Numbered from the stretch's first letter, positions 7,359 to 16,556 are shown. The stretch is 64,000 nt of DNA from Crocinitomicaceae bacterium (GCA_029251865.1 JAQXCN010000013.1:1-64000); one strand, 5' to 3'. Translations and numbers: made by a program. Notes: generated by a model from the sequence alone, not told the origin.

Positions 7359-8516
7359 CTATAAGGTACCTCTGCTTGCTTGTTCTCTTTCGATAGATTC
7401 AAAAAGCGCTTTAAAGTTCCCAGCCCCAAATCCTCTGGCACCCATTCTTTGAATAATCTCAAAGAACAAGGTTGGTCTATCTTCTACAGGTTTTGTAAAG
7501 ATTTGCAGTAAATATCCTTCTTCGTCTGCGTCGATCATAATACCTAATCCTTTCAAAGTCTCTATATCTTCTCTCAATTCATGATTGTGTTCTTCAAGAC
7601 GCAAAGGAACTGCACTGTAATACTCGTCTGGTGGGGTACTTAAAAACTCCACTCCCCTTTTTCGCATTTCACTTACTGTTAGGATGATATCATTAGTAGC
7701 AACAGCAACATGCTGAACACCAGGTCCTTCGTAAAAATCTAGGTATTCTTCAATTTGTGATTTCTTCTTTCCCTCAGCAGGCTCATTAATGGGGAATTTA
7801 ATACGACCATTACCGTTTGACATTACTTTACTCATCAATGCAGAATAATCGGTATGTATTTGTTTATCGTCAAAAGATAAAAAGTTCTCAAAGCCCATTA
7901 CATCTTCATACCATTTTACCCAAATATCCATTTCTCCCCAACCTACGTTGCCTACCATGTGGTCGATATATTTCAAACCAACTGAATCTGGATTATATTC
8001 AGACTCCCAAGCTCTAAAACCAGGTAAAAAATGACCTGAATAATTTTTGCGTTCCACAAACATGTGCACCGTCTCACCGTAGGTGTAAATCCCTGCCCGT
8101 ACTACTTCACCGTGTTCATCTTGCTCTACAGTTGGTTCCATGTAAGATTTCGCACCTCTCTTGGTTGTTTCTTCGTATGACTTTCTTGCATCTTCGACCC
8201 ATAGCGCTACTACCTTTACACCGTCTCCATGCTTTACAATATGTTGATTGATAGGCGACTTTGAGTTTAACGGTGTGGTTAAGACAAGTTTAATTTTATC
8301 TTGTTTTAGTACATAAGATACGGATTCTCGACTTCCTGTTTCCAATCCACGATAGGCATAGGACTGAAATCCAAATGCAGTCTTATAAAAATGTGCCGCT
8401 TGCTTAGCGTTACCTACATAGAACTCAACGTAATCTGTTCCCAGAAGTGGTAAAAAATCTTGAGCTCCTTCGAAGATTTTTTCCAATCCGTAATCAACGT
8501 TTTTAACTTCTTTCAT
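7359..8516 (-). CDS. hppD: 4-Hydroxyphenylpyruvate dioxygenase
   Basis: 385-aa Fe(II) dioxygenase turning 4-hydroxyphenylpyruvate into homogentisate in tyrosine breakdown. It has two VOC-type halves; the iron triad is visible as His186 (YIDHMVGNV), His269 (GVQHVAVAT) and Glu353 (TLFFEIIQR), and the C-terminal helix ends GFGAGNFKALFESIEREQ. It lies 18 nt downstream of hmgA on the same strand, so the two consecutive pathway steps form an operon. It converges with frr, 24 nt apart, with no obvious terminator between. Confidence 0.95.
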   Translation of the reverse strand: MKEVKNVDYGLEKIFEGAQDFLPLLGTDYVEFYVGNAKQAAHFYKTAFGFQSYAYRGLETGSRESVSYVLKQDKIKLVLTTPLNSKSPINQHIVKHGDGVKVVALWVEDARKSYEETTKRGAKSYMEPTVEQDEHGEVVRAGIYTYGETVHMFVERKNYSGHFLPGFRAWESEYNPDSVGLKYIDHMVGNVGWGEMDIWVKWYEDVMGFENFLSFDDKQIHTDYSALMSKVMSNGNGRIKFPINEPAEGKKKSQIEEYLDFYEGPGVQHVAVATNDIILTVSEMRKRGVEFLSTPPDEYYSAVPLRLEEHNHELREDIETLKGLGIMIDADEEGYLLQIFTKPVEDRPTLFFEIIQRMGARGFGAGNFKALFESIEREQASRGTL

Positions 8517-8534
8517 TCTGTTATATTTATTTTA

Positions 8535-9692
8535 TTAATGAATCCAAGACTTGTAATAGTCTTTAGCTTCTATTGAAAGTCCCTGTTCTGTCACCTTAAG
8601 TGGTTTGAACGTATCTACCATTACGGCTAACTCTTCGGTTTTTTCTTTACCAATACTTCTTTCATACGCTCCAGGGTGAGGACCATGAGGAATACCCGCA
8701 GGGTGGAGTGTAATTTGTCCCTTTGAAATATCATTTCTACTCATAAAATCACCATCTACGTAATATAAAACTTCATCTGAATCAATATTACTATGATTAT
8801 ATGGAGCAGGTATGGATTCGGGGTGATAGTCGTATAACCTTGGACAAAAAGAGCAAATCACAAAGGCAGCAGTCTCAAACGTCTGGTGCACTGGTGGGGG
8901 CTGATGAACTCTTCCTGTGATCGGTTCAAAATCGTGTATGGAAAATGCATACGGGAAATTATATCCATCCCAACCAATAACATCAAAAGGATGTGAGTTG
9001 TAAACGTAATCATATAAGACTCCTTCCTTTTTTATTTTTACTGTAAAATCTCCGAGCTCGTTGTGGGTTTCTAATTCAGCTGGACCTCTTAAATCTCGCT
9101 CGCAGAATGGAGAATGTTCTAGATGCTGACCAAACCAATTTCTATACCTTTTAGGTGTATAAATAGGGTGTGCCGATTCAATAATAAAATGCCTATTGTT
9201 CCCATCATCGAAAGTCATTTGATAAATCATTCCGCGAGGAATTACTAAATAATCACCGTAAGAAAATTCAATATTACCAACTTGAGTTTTTAGAACGCCC
9301 TTCCCTTCATGAATAAAGATTACCTCATCAGCATCAACATTTTTGTAAAAATAGTTTTGGTTGAGTTCTTTTGGGCGGGACAAATGCAAAGTAACGTCGC
9401 TATTTGTAAGCACAGGAATTCGTGATTCGAGCAAATCACCTAAGGCGGGCACATCAAATCCTTTAAACGCTCGCATTTGCATGTTTTTATCGATCGCTAC
9501 CTTGGGACTTACATCTATTGAACCCTTAATTTCTTTTACTAGAGTTGGCGGATGTATATGATACAACAAGGAGGACATACCATCAAATCCAATAGTTCCA
9601 AAAAGTTGTTCATGATACAGGGCACCATTGGGCTGTCTAAATACTGTATGTCTTTTGTGGGGAATCGTTCCCAATTTTCTGTAAAACGGCAT
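8535..9692 (-). CDS. hmgA: Homogentisate 1,2-dioxygenase
   Basis: 385-aa ring-cleaving dioxygenase producing maleylacetoacetate. Features of the family are HKRHTVFRQPNG near the N-terminus, the cupin region GDYLVIPRGMIYQM, and the metal-site segments NIDSDEVLYYVDGDF and LHPAGIPHGPHPGAYE. It is shorter than the about 430-445 residues of well-studied homologues, as in other Bacteroidota copies I recall. First gene of the hmgA-hppD operon. The later pathway enzymes (maleylacetoacetate isomerase, fumarylacetoacetase) are not in this window. Confidence 0.93.
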   Translation of the reverse strand: MPFYRKLGTIPHKRHTVFRQPNGALYHEQLFGTIGFDGMSSLLYHIHPPTLVKEIKGSIDVSPKVAIDKNMQMRAFKGFDVPALGDLLESRIPVLTNSDVTLHLSRPKELNQNYFYKNVDADEVIFIHEGKGVLKTQVGNIEFSYGDYLVIPRGMIYQMTFDDGNNRHFIIESAHPIYTPKRYRNWFGQHLEHSPFCERDLRGPAELETHNELGDFTVKIKKEGVLYDYVYNSHPFDVIGWDGYNFPYAFSIHDFEPITGRVHQPPPVHQTFETAAFVICSFCPRLYDYHPESIPAPYNHSNIDSDEVLYYVDGDFMSRNDISKGQITLHPAGIPHGPHPGAYERSIGKEKTEELAVMVDTFKPLKVTEQGLSIEAKDYYKSWIH

Positions 9693-9771
9693 AATGCATT
9701 GAAATTAATAAAAATTCACCTTACACAAATTAACGACTTAATTAAAGGATAAAAAATGACCATTATCAGTT

Positions 9772-9804
9772 TTGAGGATTATTAAGTTTCAAAAGTTATT
9801 TTTG
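9772..9804 (+). promoter_or_regulatory. Promoter of the threonine dehydrogenase gene
   Basis: TTG at 9772-9774 (within TTTTG), a 22-nt spacer and TATTTTTG at 9797-9804 fit the Bacteroidota promoter pattern. The ATG follows 14 nt after the box, so the leader is very short. Confidence 0.55.
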
Positions 9805-9818
9805 TACAAATCATAGCT

Positions 9819-10757
9819 ATGTCAAAAATTCTGATAATCGGTTCTTGTGGTCAAATAGGCATTGAGCTTGTACTAGAACTAAGAAAAATCTACGGAAACC
9901 AAAACGTTATCGCATCAGATATCAAAGAAGAATATCCAATATCTATAGCAGGGGGACCCTACTATCAACTGGATATCATGAACGTCCAAAAATTAAAGGC
10001 AATTGTAAAAGAAAACGACATCAAAGAAATATATCTGCTCGCCGCTTTATTATCCGCGACTGCCGAAAAGAAACCATTATTTGCTTGGAACCTTAATATA
10101 CAAGGGCTTTTTAATGTTTTAGAGTTAGCAAAAGATAAACTAATTAATAAAGTCTTTTGGCCAAGCTCCATCGCTGTATTTGGATCTAATTCACCTGCCA
10201 ATAGGACCCCGCAGCACACCGTTATGGAGCCGAGCACTGTTTACGGTATCTCAAAACTTGCAGGTGAAAGATGGTGTGAATATTACCACAACAAATATGG
10301 CGTAGATGTAAGAAGTATAAGATATCCTGGTCTCATTTCATACAAAAGCGCACCTGGAGGAGGTACTACAGATTATGCTGTAGATATTTTTATCCAAGCT
10401 TTAAAATCAAAAAATTATACCTGTTATTTGCGAAAAGATGCAAAGTTACCCATGATGTATATGAGTGATGCCATTCGTGCAACCATTGAAATAATGGAGG
10501 CTCCTCCTTCTTCAATTAAAATAAGAAGCTCTTACAATTTATCGGGAATTAGTTTTGATCCAAATGAAATCACAAATGCAATAAGACGCGAGATCCCCGA
10601 ATTTAAAATTAAATATGAACCAGATTTTAGACAACAAATTGCAGAAAGCTGGCCCAACTCAGTTGACGATTCTTGTGCAAAAACGGATTGGAAGTGGGAA
10701 AATAAAGTAGGATTACAAGAAATTGTAAAAAAAATGTTGAAGGGTCTATCCCAATAG
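9819..10757 (+). CDS. L-threonine 3-dehydrogenase, short-chain (SDR/epimerase) type
   Basis: 312-aa NAD-dependent extended SDR. The GSCGQIG nucleotide loop is at residues 8-14, the SSIAVFG segment is at about 120 and the YGISKLAGE catalytic Tyr-Lys motif at about 144. The later part, with SIRYPGLISYKSAPGGGTTDYAV and RKDAKLPMMYMSDAIRAT, is what I know from the UDP-galactose-4-epimerase-like threonine dehydrogenases found in Flavobacteria, distinct from the zinc MDR-type Tdh. It would convert threonine to 2-amino-3-ketobutyrate. A generic NAD-epimerase is the alternative, but I think it less likely. Single-gene unit with its own promoter. Confidence 0.85.
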   Translation: MSKILIIGSCGQIGIELVLELRKIYGNQNVIASDIKEEYPISIAGGPYYQLDIMNVQKLKAIVKENDIKEIYLLAALLSATAEKKPLFAWNLNIQGLFNVLELAKDKLINKVFWPSSIAVFGSNSPANRTPQHTVMEPSTVYGISKLAGERWCEYYHNKYGVDVRSIRYPGLISYKSAPGGGTTDYAVDIFIQALKSKNYTCYLRKDAKLPMMYMSDAIRATIEIMEAPPSSIKIRSSYNLSGISFDPNEITNAIRREIPEFKIKYEPDFRQQIAESWPNSVDDSCAKTDWKWENKVGLQEIVKKMLKGLSQ

Positions 10758-10773
10758 CAGACTATGTTTACAC

Positions 10774-10797
10774 TGTATTTACATAGATGTAAATACA
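10774..10797 (+). repeat. Perfect 24-bp inverted repeat upstream of the crt/photolyase operon
   Basis: TGTATTTACAT (10774-10784), AG, ATGTAAATACA (10787-10797): 11-bp arms without mismatch. It lies 16 nt after the stop of the threonine dehydrogenase gene. Only four T's follow and the arms are AT-rich, so a terminator is possible, but a dimeric-regulator operator for the downstream promoter is at least as likely. Confidence 0.7.
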
Positions 10798-10847
10798 TTT
10801 TGTTTAACCTTTTACTTGTTTTGTTGAACAATTTTTGTTTAACTTTG
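10798..10847 (+). promoter_or_regulatory. Promoter with three TTTTGTTTAAC direct repeats for the crt/photolyase operon
   Basis: TTTTGTTTAAC occurs at 10798-10808 and 10833-10843, with a one-base variant TTTTGTTGAAC at 10819-10829. The third copy overlaps the -7 box TAACTTTG (10840-10847), and the second copy sits at the -33 position; TTG at 10816-10818 gives a 21-nt spacer. Such placement over promoter elements suggests regulator binding sites. Transcription should start near 10852, about 20 nt before the ATG. Confidence 0.65.
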
Positions 10848-10872
10848 AAGTGTAAACTCTAAACAATACATT

Positions 10873-11385
10873 ATGTCTACTATTGAATTCAACGAAGCAC
10901 TTATGGATATTGAGAATAATCTCAAGTCCTTCGCACTTGGTTTTACAAGAAACATGGAGGATGCAAAAGACCTTACCCAGGACACTATGCTCAAAGCAAT
11001 TAATTACAAAAGTTACTACACTCCACAAACAAACTTTAAAGCATGGGTTTTTACGATCATGCGAAACATTTTTATTAATCAGTACCGTCGTAAGGTGAAA
11101 TCTGGAACTATTTTTGATAATTCTAAAGAACTATATCTTATTACGAATAGTAAAGGGCATGAACAAACACCGGTTTCACAGATTGCAACAAAAGACATCG
11201 AAGAAAAGATTGAGAGTCTTTCGAGCGAATATAAAGAACCTTTTGTTTTACACTTTAAAGGTTTCAAATACAAAGAGATAGCCGAACAATTGCAGATTCC
11301 TATTGGAACGGTTAAAAGTAGAATCTTTATTGCTAGAAAAAAATTAATAGATTTGCTGCCTGACTACTCTTATACGTTAAACTAA
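10873..11385 (+). CDS. ECF-type RNA polymerase sigma factor
   Basis: 170-aa sigma-70 family factor of ECF type. Region 2 is at about 12-80 (MEDAKDLTQDTMLKAI, NFKAWVFTIMRNIFINQYRRK), region 4 at about 110-165 (the turn PIGTVKSRIFIARKKL recognises the -35/-33 box). No anti-sigma gene is adjacent. It is the first gene of the carotenoid/photolyase operon, 3 nt before crtI. I infer that it directs a light or oxidative-stress response and may act on its own promoter; the sequence does not prove it. Confidence 0.92.
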   Translation: MSTIEFNEALMDIENNLKSFALGFTRNMEDAKDLTQDTMLKAINYKSYYTPQTNFKAWVFTIMRNIFINQYRRKVKSGTIFDNSKELYLITNSKGHEQTPVSQIATKDIEEKIESLSSEYKEPFVLHFKGFKYKEIAEQLQIPIGTVKSRIFIARKKLIDLLPDYSYTLN

Positions 11386-11388
11386 TTT

Positions 11389-12858
11389 ATGTCACTGAAG
11401 ATCATAATTGTTGGTTCCGGAATATCAAGTCTTTCTGCGGCATCTTTTTTGTCCAAAGAAGGTCATGATGTAACAATCATTGAAAAAAATGAAACGATCG
11501 GGGGTCGCGCAAGAAAATTTAGCGTAGACGGATTTACTTTTGACATGGGTCCAAGCTGGTATTGGATGCCAGATGTGTTTGAAAGTTTTTACCAAAAGTT
11601 TAATCATACGACAAGTGATTTTTATAAATTGAAAAGATTAGATCCCTCTTACAGGGTTTTTTGGAATGATAAAACGCATACGGATGTTCCGGCCAAAATG
11701 TCGGAATTAGAAGAATGGTTCGAATCCCAGGAAAAAGGAAGTGCACAGAAATTGCGCGCTTTTTTGAAAGACGCTCAAATAAAATACGAGGTTGGTATGG
11801 AAGACCTCGTTTACAAGCCAAGCATGAGTATTCTGGAGTTCGCTGACACGCGTGTGTTGAAAGGACTTTTCAACATGAATTTATTCTCGTCTTTGGGTAA
11901 ATTTATACGGAATTACTTCTCTAACGAAAAAATAATAGGTCTAATGGAATTTCCTTCCTTGTTCCTAGGAGCCATGCCTAATGAGACACCTGCGTTATAT
12001 TCTTTAATGAATTACGCAGACATAAAATTAGGTACGTGGTACCCAGAAGGTGGAATGTTCAAATTTATCGAGGCTTTTGAATCCATAGCTCTTGAGAACA
12101 ACGTTAAATTCATCACGGGTGAAGAGGTACTTTCTTTTGAAAAGGAACATAAAACAGTGAAGAAAGTTATTACATCTCAAGGGTCTTATGAGGCAGACAT
12201 CGTAATTTCCGGAGCTGACTATCATCACACGGATCAAAAGCTTTTAAACGGTGAAGCCAACTATACGAGTAAATATTGGGATAAGCGTGTTATGGCGCCA
12301 TCTTGTTTATTATATTATGTCGGAGTAAATAAAAAACTACAAAACTTACAGCATCACAATTTATTTTTTGATGAGTCATTAGAACAGCATGGAATGGAGA
12401 TTTACAAAGACCCGAAGTGGCCAAGTGCTCCTCTATTTTACGTTTGCGCCCCTTCACTTACAGACGAAACTGTCGCTCCTGAAGGAAGCGAAAATCTTTT
12501 CTTTTTGATACCTATCGCTCCCAACTTGAAGGATGTTGAAGAAACAAGAGAGAAATATTTTGATGTTCTATTAGAAAGATTAAAAGAAAAAACAGGAAAT
12601 GACATTCGAGAGAATATCGTTTATAAGAAGAGTTTTTGTATTGAGGACTTTAAAAGCGAATACAATGCTTTCAAAGGAAATGCTTACGGTTTAGCAAATA
12701 CTTTGCGTCAGACTGCTATACTTAAGCCTTCACTAAAAAATAAGAATCTTGACAACTTCTATTATACAGGCCAGTTAACTGTTCCTGGGCCTGGCGTTCC
12801 TCCGTCTATTATTTCGGGAGAAGTTGTTGCTAAATACGTACTAAAAAACCACGCATAA
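11389..12858 (+). CDS. crtI: Phytoene desaturase (CrtI family)
   Basis: 489-aa FAD-dependent desaturase introducing double bonds into phytoene to give lycopene. The N-terminal FAD site VGSGISSLSAASFL, the following GGRARKF and the C-terminal signature YYTGQLTVPGPGVPPSIISGE are typical of bacterial CrtI. Full length. Only one crtI is present, so it should be the desaturase proper rather than a ketolase-like paralogue. It abuts crtB with no gap. Lycopene cyclase and hydroxylase genes are not in the window. Confidence 0.95.
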   Translation: MSLKIIIVGSGISSLSAASFLSKEGHDVTIIEKNETIGGRARKFSVDGFTFDMGPSWYWMPDVFESFYQKFNHTTSDFYKLKRLDPSYRVFWNDKTHTDVPAKMSELEEWFESQEKGSAQKLRAFLKDAQIKYEVGMEDLVYKPSMSILEFADTRVLKGLFNMNLFSSLGKFIRNYFSNEKIIGLMEFPSLFLGAMPNETPALYSLMNYADIKLGTWYPEGGMFKFIEAFESIALENNVKFITGEEVLSFEKEHKTVKKVITSQGSYEADIVISGADYHHTDQKLLNGEANYTSKYWDKRVMAPSCLLYYVGVNKKLQNLQHHNLFFDESLEQHGMEIYKDPKWPSAPLFYVCAPSLTDETVAPEGSENLFFLIPIAPNLKDVEETREKYFDVLLERLKEKTGNDIRENIVYKKSFCIEDFKSEYNAFKGNAYGLANTLRQTAILKPSLKNKNLDNFYYTGQLTVPGPGVPPSIISGEVVAKYVLKNHA

Positions 12859-13695
12859 ATGAAAGCTATTTTTGATAATCTCAGCCAGGATGTGAGTAAA
12901 ATGACAACGCGTCGCTACAGTACTTCGTTTTCATTAGGTATTCGATTTTTAAATAAAGATCTGCACAAACCTATTTATTCAATTTATGGATTCGTTCGAT
13001 TTGCCGACGAAATTGTAGACTCTTTCGATGGATTTGATAAATCCTTTCTCCTTTCCGAATTCAAAAAAGAAACGTACGCGGCAATTGAAAACAAAATTTC
13101 CTTAAATCCAATCTTAAATTCTTTCCAATGGGTAGTCAATACCTATAGAGTCCCTCATGAACTTATTGAAACATTTATGAATTCTATGGAAATGGATCTC
13201 GACAAAAAGGTTTATGACAAAGAAACTTACGAAAAATATATTTTGGGCTCTGCCGAGGTTGTAGGACTCATGTGCTTGAAGATTTTTGTAGGAGGCGATG
13301 ATGCTGAATATGAAAGATTAAAGATGAATGCAATGAAATTAGGCTCTGCCTTTCAGAAGATAAATTTCTTAAGAGACCTAAATGATGACTTCAACGAGTT
13401 AGGAAGAACTTATTTCCCAGGAATTAACATGAATGATTTCAATAATATTGTCAAAAAAGAAATTGAAGCCGACATTGAAAAAGATTTTCAACTGGGTTAT
13501 GACGGTATTTTAATGCTTCCGAAAGAAGCGCGCTTTGGTGTTTACATGGCTTACAAATATTATTTCAAATTATTCAAGAAAATCAAACGTACCAAAGCCG
13601 AAAGAATTCTAGAAGAGCGCGTTCGTATTCCGAATAGAAAAAAAGCACGCATTTTAGTAACGTCATATGTTCGACATAATTTAAATATGCTTTAA
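12859..13695 (+). CDS. crtB: Phytoene synthase
   Basis: 278-aa squalene/phytoene synthase family enzyme joining two geranylgeranyl diphosphates. Both Asp-rich substrate-Mg2+ motifs are seen: DEIVD in FVRFADEIVDSFD near residue 50 and DLNDD in FLRDLNDDFNELGRTYFP near residue 172. The ATG follows the crtI stop directly (0 nt), and idi starts 1 nt later, so translation is probably coupled. Confidence 0.95.
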   Translation: MKAIFDNLSQDVSKMTTRRYSTSFSLGIRFLNKDLHKPIYSIYGFVRFADEIVDSFDGFDKSFLLSEFKKETYAAIENKISLNPILNSFQWVVNTYRVPHELIETFMNSMEMDLDKKVYDKETYEKYILGSAEVVGLMCLKIFVGGDDAEYERLKMNAMKLGSAFQKINFLRDLNDDFNELGRTYFPGINMNDFNNIVKKEIEADIEKDFQLGYDGILMLPKEARFGVYMAYKYYFKLFKKIKRTKAERILEERVRIPNRKKARILVTSYVRHNLNML

Positions 13696-13696
13696 A

Positions 13697-14215
13697 ATGG
13701 TCGAAGTACAACTTGTCGATACCCAAGATAATCCCAATGGTTCAATGGAAAAACTTGAGGCGCATGAAAAAGGCTTATTACATAGGGCACTTTCGGTACT
13801 TATTATCAATACCAAAAAAGAAATCCTTTTACAAAGACGAGCTTTAGGAAAATATCATTCACCTGGACTATGGACAAACACGTGTTGTAGTCACCCGTAT
13901 CCCGGTGAAAACCCAACCGAAGCAGCAAATAGAAGGCTTAAAGAAGAGATGGGTATGGTTGCGGATCTTGAATTCGCTTTCAAATTTCAATACAAATGTG
14001 ATTTTGATAATGGGCTAATTGAGCATGAATTAGACCATGTCTTTATTGGTGAAACAGACGATACACCCCACCTAAACACAGATGAAGCTATGGCCTTCAA
14101 GTGGATGTCTATAGAAGAACTTGAGACAGATATGAAAAATAATGCGGACAATTATACCTATTGGTTTAAATGGATGATTGAAAAACATAGAAACGAATTC
14201 AACTCCTATTTCTAA
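13697..14215 (+). CDS. idi: Isopentenyl-diphosphate delta-isomerase, type 1
   Basis: 172-aa Nudix-fold isomerase of IPP and DMAPP, supplying the isoprenoid precursor for carotenoids. The active-site Cys lies in NTCCSHPYPGE (Cys63/64), the Nudix-like helix is RRLKEEMGM, and the acid residues are in EHELDHVF. Length is normal for type 1. It sits between crtB (1 nt) and the pterin-type gene (1-nt overlap at TAATG). Confidence 0.95.
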   Translation: MVEVQLVDTQDNPNGSMEKLEAHEKGLLHRALSVLIINTKKEILLQRRALGKYHSPGLWTNTCCSHPYPGENPTEAANRRLKEEMGMVADLEFAFKFQYKCDFDNGLIEHELDHVFIGETDDTPHLNTDEAMAFKWMSIEELETDMKNNADNYTYWFKWMIEKHRNEFNSYF

Positions 14216-14619
14216 TGAAGGTTTGTAGAAGAGCACATTTTAATTCAGCCCATAGACTTTTTCGTCCAGATTGGTCAGACGAAAAAAATAATGCAATATT
14301 TGGTAAATGTAACAATCCAAATTTTCACGGACATAACTACCAACTAGAAGTATGGATTGAAGGAGAAATAGATCCCGAAACAGGTTTTGTTATTGATTTG
14401 AAGATTTTAAAAGATATTATCAAAGACGAAATAATCGAGCGATTCGATCACCGCAATTTAAATATAGATTGCCCAGAATTTAAAGCACTCAATCCAACGG
14501 CAGAAAACATCGCTGTTGTCAGTTATAACTTATTGCGTTCTAAAATTGACAAGAAATACGATATTTCATTAAAATTATGGGAAACAGAGAATAACATAGT
14601 TGAGTATTCGGGTAAATAG
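14215..14619 (+). CDS. 6-Pyruvoyl-tetrahydropterin synthase / QueD family enzyme
   Basis: 134-aa T-fold enzyme acting on dihydroneopterin triphosphate. The zinc ligands are His13 (FNSAHRL) and His38 and His40 (NFHGHNY), and the catalytic Cys is Cys32 in GKCNNPNFHGH. The CNNPN...HGHNY pattern is closer to genuine PTPS (tetrahydropterin synthesis) than to the E. coli-type QueD pattern, but the family is hard to split. The C-terminal Glu lies in LWETENNIVEY. Its place inside a carotenoid/photolyase operon hints at a pterin made for photoreception or redox work rather than for queuosine; that is inference. Confidence 0.88.
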   Translation: MKVCRRAHFNSAHRLFRPDWSDEKNNAIFGKCNNPNFHGHNYQLEVWIEGEIDPETGFVIDLKILKDIIKDEIIERFDHRNLNIDCPEFKALNPTAENIAVVSYNLLRSKIDKKYDISLKLWETENNIVEYSGK

Positions 14620-14629
14620 CATTGATGAA

Positions 14630-15241
14630 ATGAAGACTATTAGTGCGAAAGAATTTAAAGAATTACCGAAACGAGAATTTACCTCTTTCTTTAATTCATT
14701 GTCAGGAGCAAAGCCAGGATTTCTAATTGGCAGTGGCCATGGTCAGGATGAAAATGTAGCCATTTTCAATTCGATAACGCATTTGGGAGCGAGTCCTCCC
14801 CTACTCGGCTTTATTCAAAGACCTGTTGACGTGGAAAGAAATACTTATGCCAACATTTTAAAGTATAAGCACTATAGCTTTAACTTGATAACACAGGATT
14901 TCTACAAAAAGGCACACCAAACCTCAGCTCGTTACAAGCCTGAAGAAAGTGAGTTTGAAAAAGTTGGTCTCACGTCTGTTTATAAGAAAAATTTTGACTG
15001 TCCATTTGTTGCAGAATCTCCGCTCCATATTCTTTTAGAGCTTTATGATGATGTCGAAATCAAATCAAATAACACACGATTGATTATTGGAAAAGTAGTA
15101 TCTGTTTCGAAACTTGAATTTTCCGATAAACGTGAAAGAAAATTGGATTTCGAGAAACTCAATGGTGTAAATATATCAGGCTTATCAGATTATTACACCC
15201 TTCATAAAATTGAATCTTTGCCTTACGCAAAAGTAAAATAA
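14630..15241 (+). CDS. Flavin reductase-like, FMN-binding split-barrel protein
   Basis: 203-aa protein of the flavin reductase / DIM6-NTAB type. Visible family features are FFNSLSGAKPGFLIGSGHG (FMN phosphate region), HLGASPPLLGFIQRP and a SFNLI-like YSFNLITQDF segment. The frame stays open to a TTG at 14600 inside the preceding gene; I choose the ATG at 14630, which gives MKTISAKEF and a 10-nt gap. It may supply or bind reduced flavin; the photolyase gene follows after 7 nt. Confidence 0.82.
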   Translation: MKTISAKEFKELPKREFTSFFNSLSGAKPGFLIGSGHGQDENVAIFNSITHLGASPPLLGFIQRPVDVERNTYANILKYKHYSFNLITQDFYKKAHQTSARYKPEESEFEKVGLTSVYKKNFDCPFVAESPLHILLELYDDVEIKSNNTRLIIGKVVSVSKLEFSDKRERKLDFEKLNGVNISGLSDYYTLHKIESLPYAKVK

Positions 15242-15248
15242 GCTTATT

Positions 15249-16556
15249 ATGCAGTTTAATTCAGCGTTATTTTGGCACCGCCGCGACCTAAGAATGGAGG
15301 ACAATGCAGGTCTTTTAAAGGCGCTTCAAAATTCAAAAGATGTGACACCAGTTTTTATATTTGATTCAACAATACTTGATAAACTTCCCTTAGATGACGC
15401 GAGAATAACATTTATTTGGAACGAAATAGTTGCAATCAAAAAAGCCTACAATACCCTGGGATCTGACCTTATTGTTCTTCATGGCGATCCAATAATTGAA
15501 ATACCTAGACTAGCGGAGAAACGTAAGGTTTCTGCCGTTTATACAAATAGGGATTATGAGCCTTACGCTCTGAAACGAGATGAGACCATATATGAGACTT
15601 TGAAATTAAATGACATTGCGTTTATTGGCGCAAAAGACCATGTTGTTTTCGAAAAAAATGAGGTTTTGAAACCTGATGGACTTCCTTACACCGTTTTTAC
15701 GCCTTACTCAAGGAGATGGAAAGCCTTTTTTAATGAAAACTACATCTCCTCTTATCCAAGTGAAAAACATCTAAGTAAATTAAAAAAGATAGCAGTTACT
15801 GAAGAACTAATTTCACTTGAGCAACTTGGTTTTAAAAAAAACAATTCAACATTTCCCTCGCGACAAGTCGACTTGAAAAAAATAAGTAACTACCAAGAAA
15901 AACGAAACTTTCCTTCAGCAAATGGAACTACTATGATGAGTGTTCATCTTAGATTCGGAACGGTAAGTATACGCTCGTTGGTAAACCAATGTATCAAAAA
16001 GAGTGAAACGTACCTCAATGAGCTCATTTGGCGTGATTTCTATCAGATGATTATTTTTCACTTTCCACATTCAGCAAAAGATGCTTTTAGAAAACAATAT
16101 GATCTTATTGATTGGGAAAAAGATATGGATAACTACGAATCTTGGTGTACAGGTAAAACTGGATATCCTATTGTAGATGCAGGAATGAGAGAATTGAATA
16201 GCACAGGTTTTATGCACAACAGAGTGAGAATGGTTGTGGCCTCATTTTTAACGAAACACTTATTACTCGACTGGCGTTTAGGCGCTGATTATTTTGCTGA
16301 AAAACTTCTTGATTTTGAGCTTGCAAGCAACACGGGAGGATGGCAATGGGCTGCAGGTTGCGGATGTGATGCAGCACCCTACTTTAGGGTATTCAATCCA
16401 ACAACGCAGCAGCAAAAATTCGACAAGGATCTGAACTACATTCGCAAATGGATTCCTGAATTCGATACAAATGAGTATCCACAACCCATAGTTGAACATA
16501 AATTTGCTCGTGAACGCGCGCTTCACCGATACAAAAAAGGCTTAGGGAAATTATGA
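15249..16556 (+). CDS. phrB: Deoxyribodipyrimidine photolyase / cryptochrome family protein
   Basis: 435-aa light-driven DNA repair flavoprotein. N-terminal antenna domain (about 1-130) begins FWHRRDLRMEDNAGL; the FAD domain has LRFGTVSIRSL, LIWRDFYQMI and the strongly conserved GGWQWAAGCGCDAAPYFRVFNP region that contacts FAD and the lesion. It resembles class I CPD photolyases and is slightly shorter than the E. coli protein. A cryptochrome role cannot be excluded. It overlaps the peroxiredoxin gene by 4 nt (ATGA). Confidence 0.92.
   Translation: MQFNSALFWHRRDLRMEDNAGLLKALQNSKDVTPVFIFDSTILDKLPLDDARITFIWNEIVAIKKAYNTLGSDLIVLHGDPIIEIPRLAEKRKVSAVYTNRDYEPYALKRDETIYETLKLNDIAFIGAKDHVVFEKNEVLKPDGLPYTVFTPYSRRWKAFFNENYISSYPSEKHLSKLKKIAVTEELISLEQLGFKKNNSTFPSRQVDLKKISNYQEKRNFPSANGTTMMSVHLRFGTVSIRSLVNQCIKKSETYLNELIWRDFYQMIIFHFPHSAKDAFRKQYDLIDWEKDMDNYESWCTGKTGYPIVDAGMRELNSTGFMHNRVRMVVASFLTKHLLLDWRLGADYFAEKLLDFELASNTGGWQWAAGCGCDAAPYFRVFNPTTQQQKFDKDLNYIRKWIPEFDTNEYPQPIVEHKFARERALHRYKKGLGKL

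Noticed and set aside
10804..11028. Minus-strand open frame opposite the start of the ECF sigma gene
   Set aside because: Lies across a well-supported promoter and the sigma factor coding sequence, without recognisable protein features.
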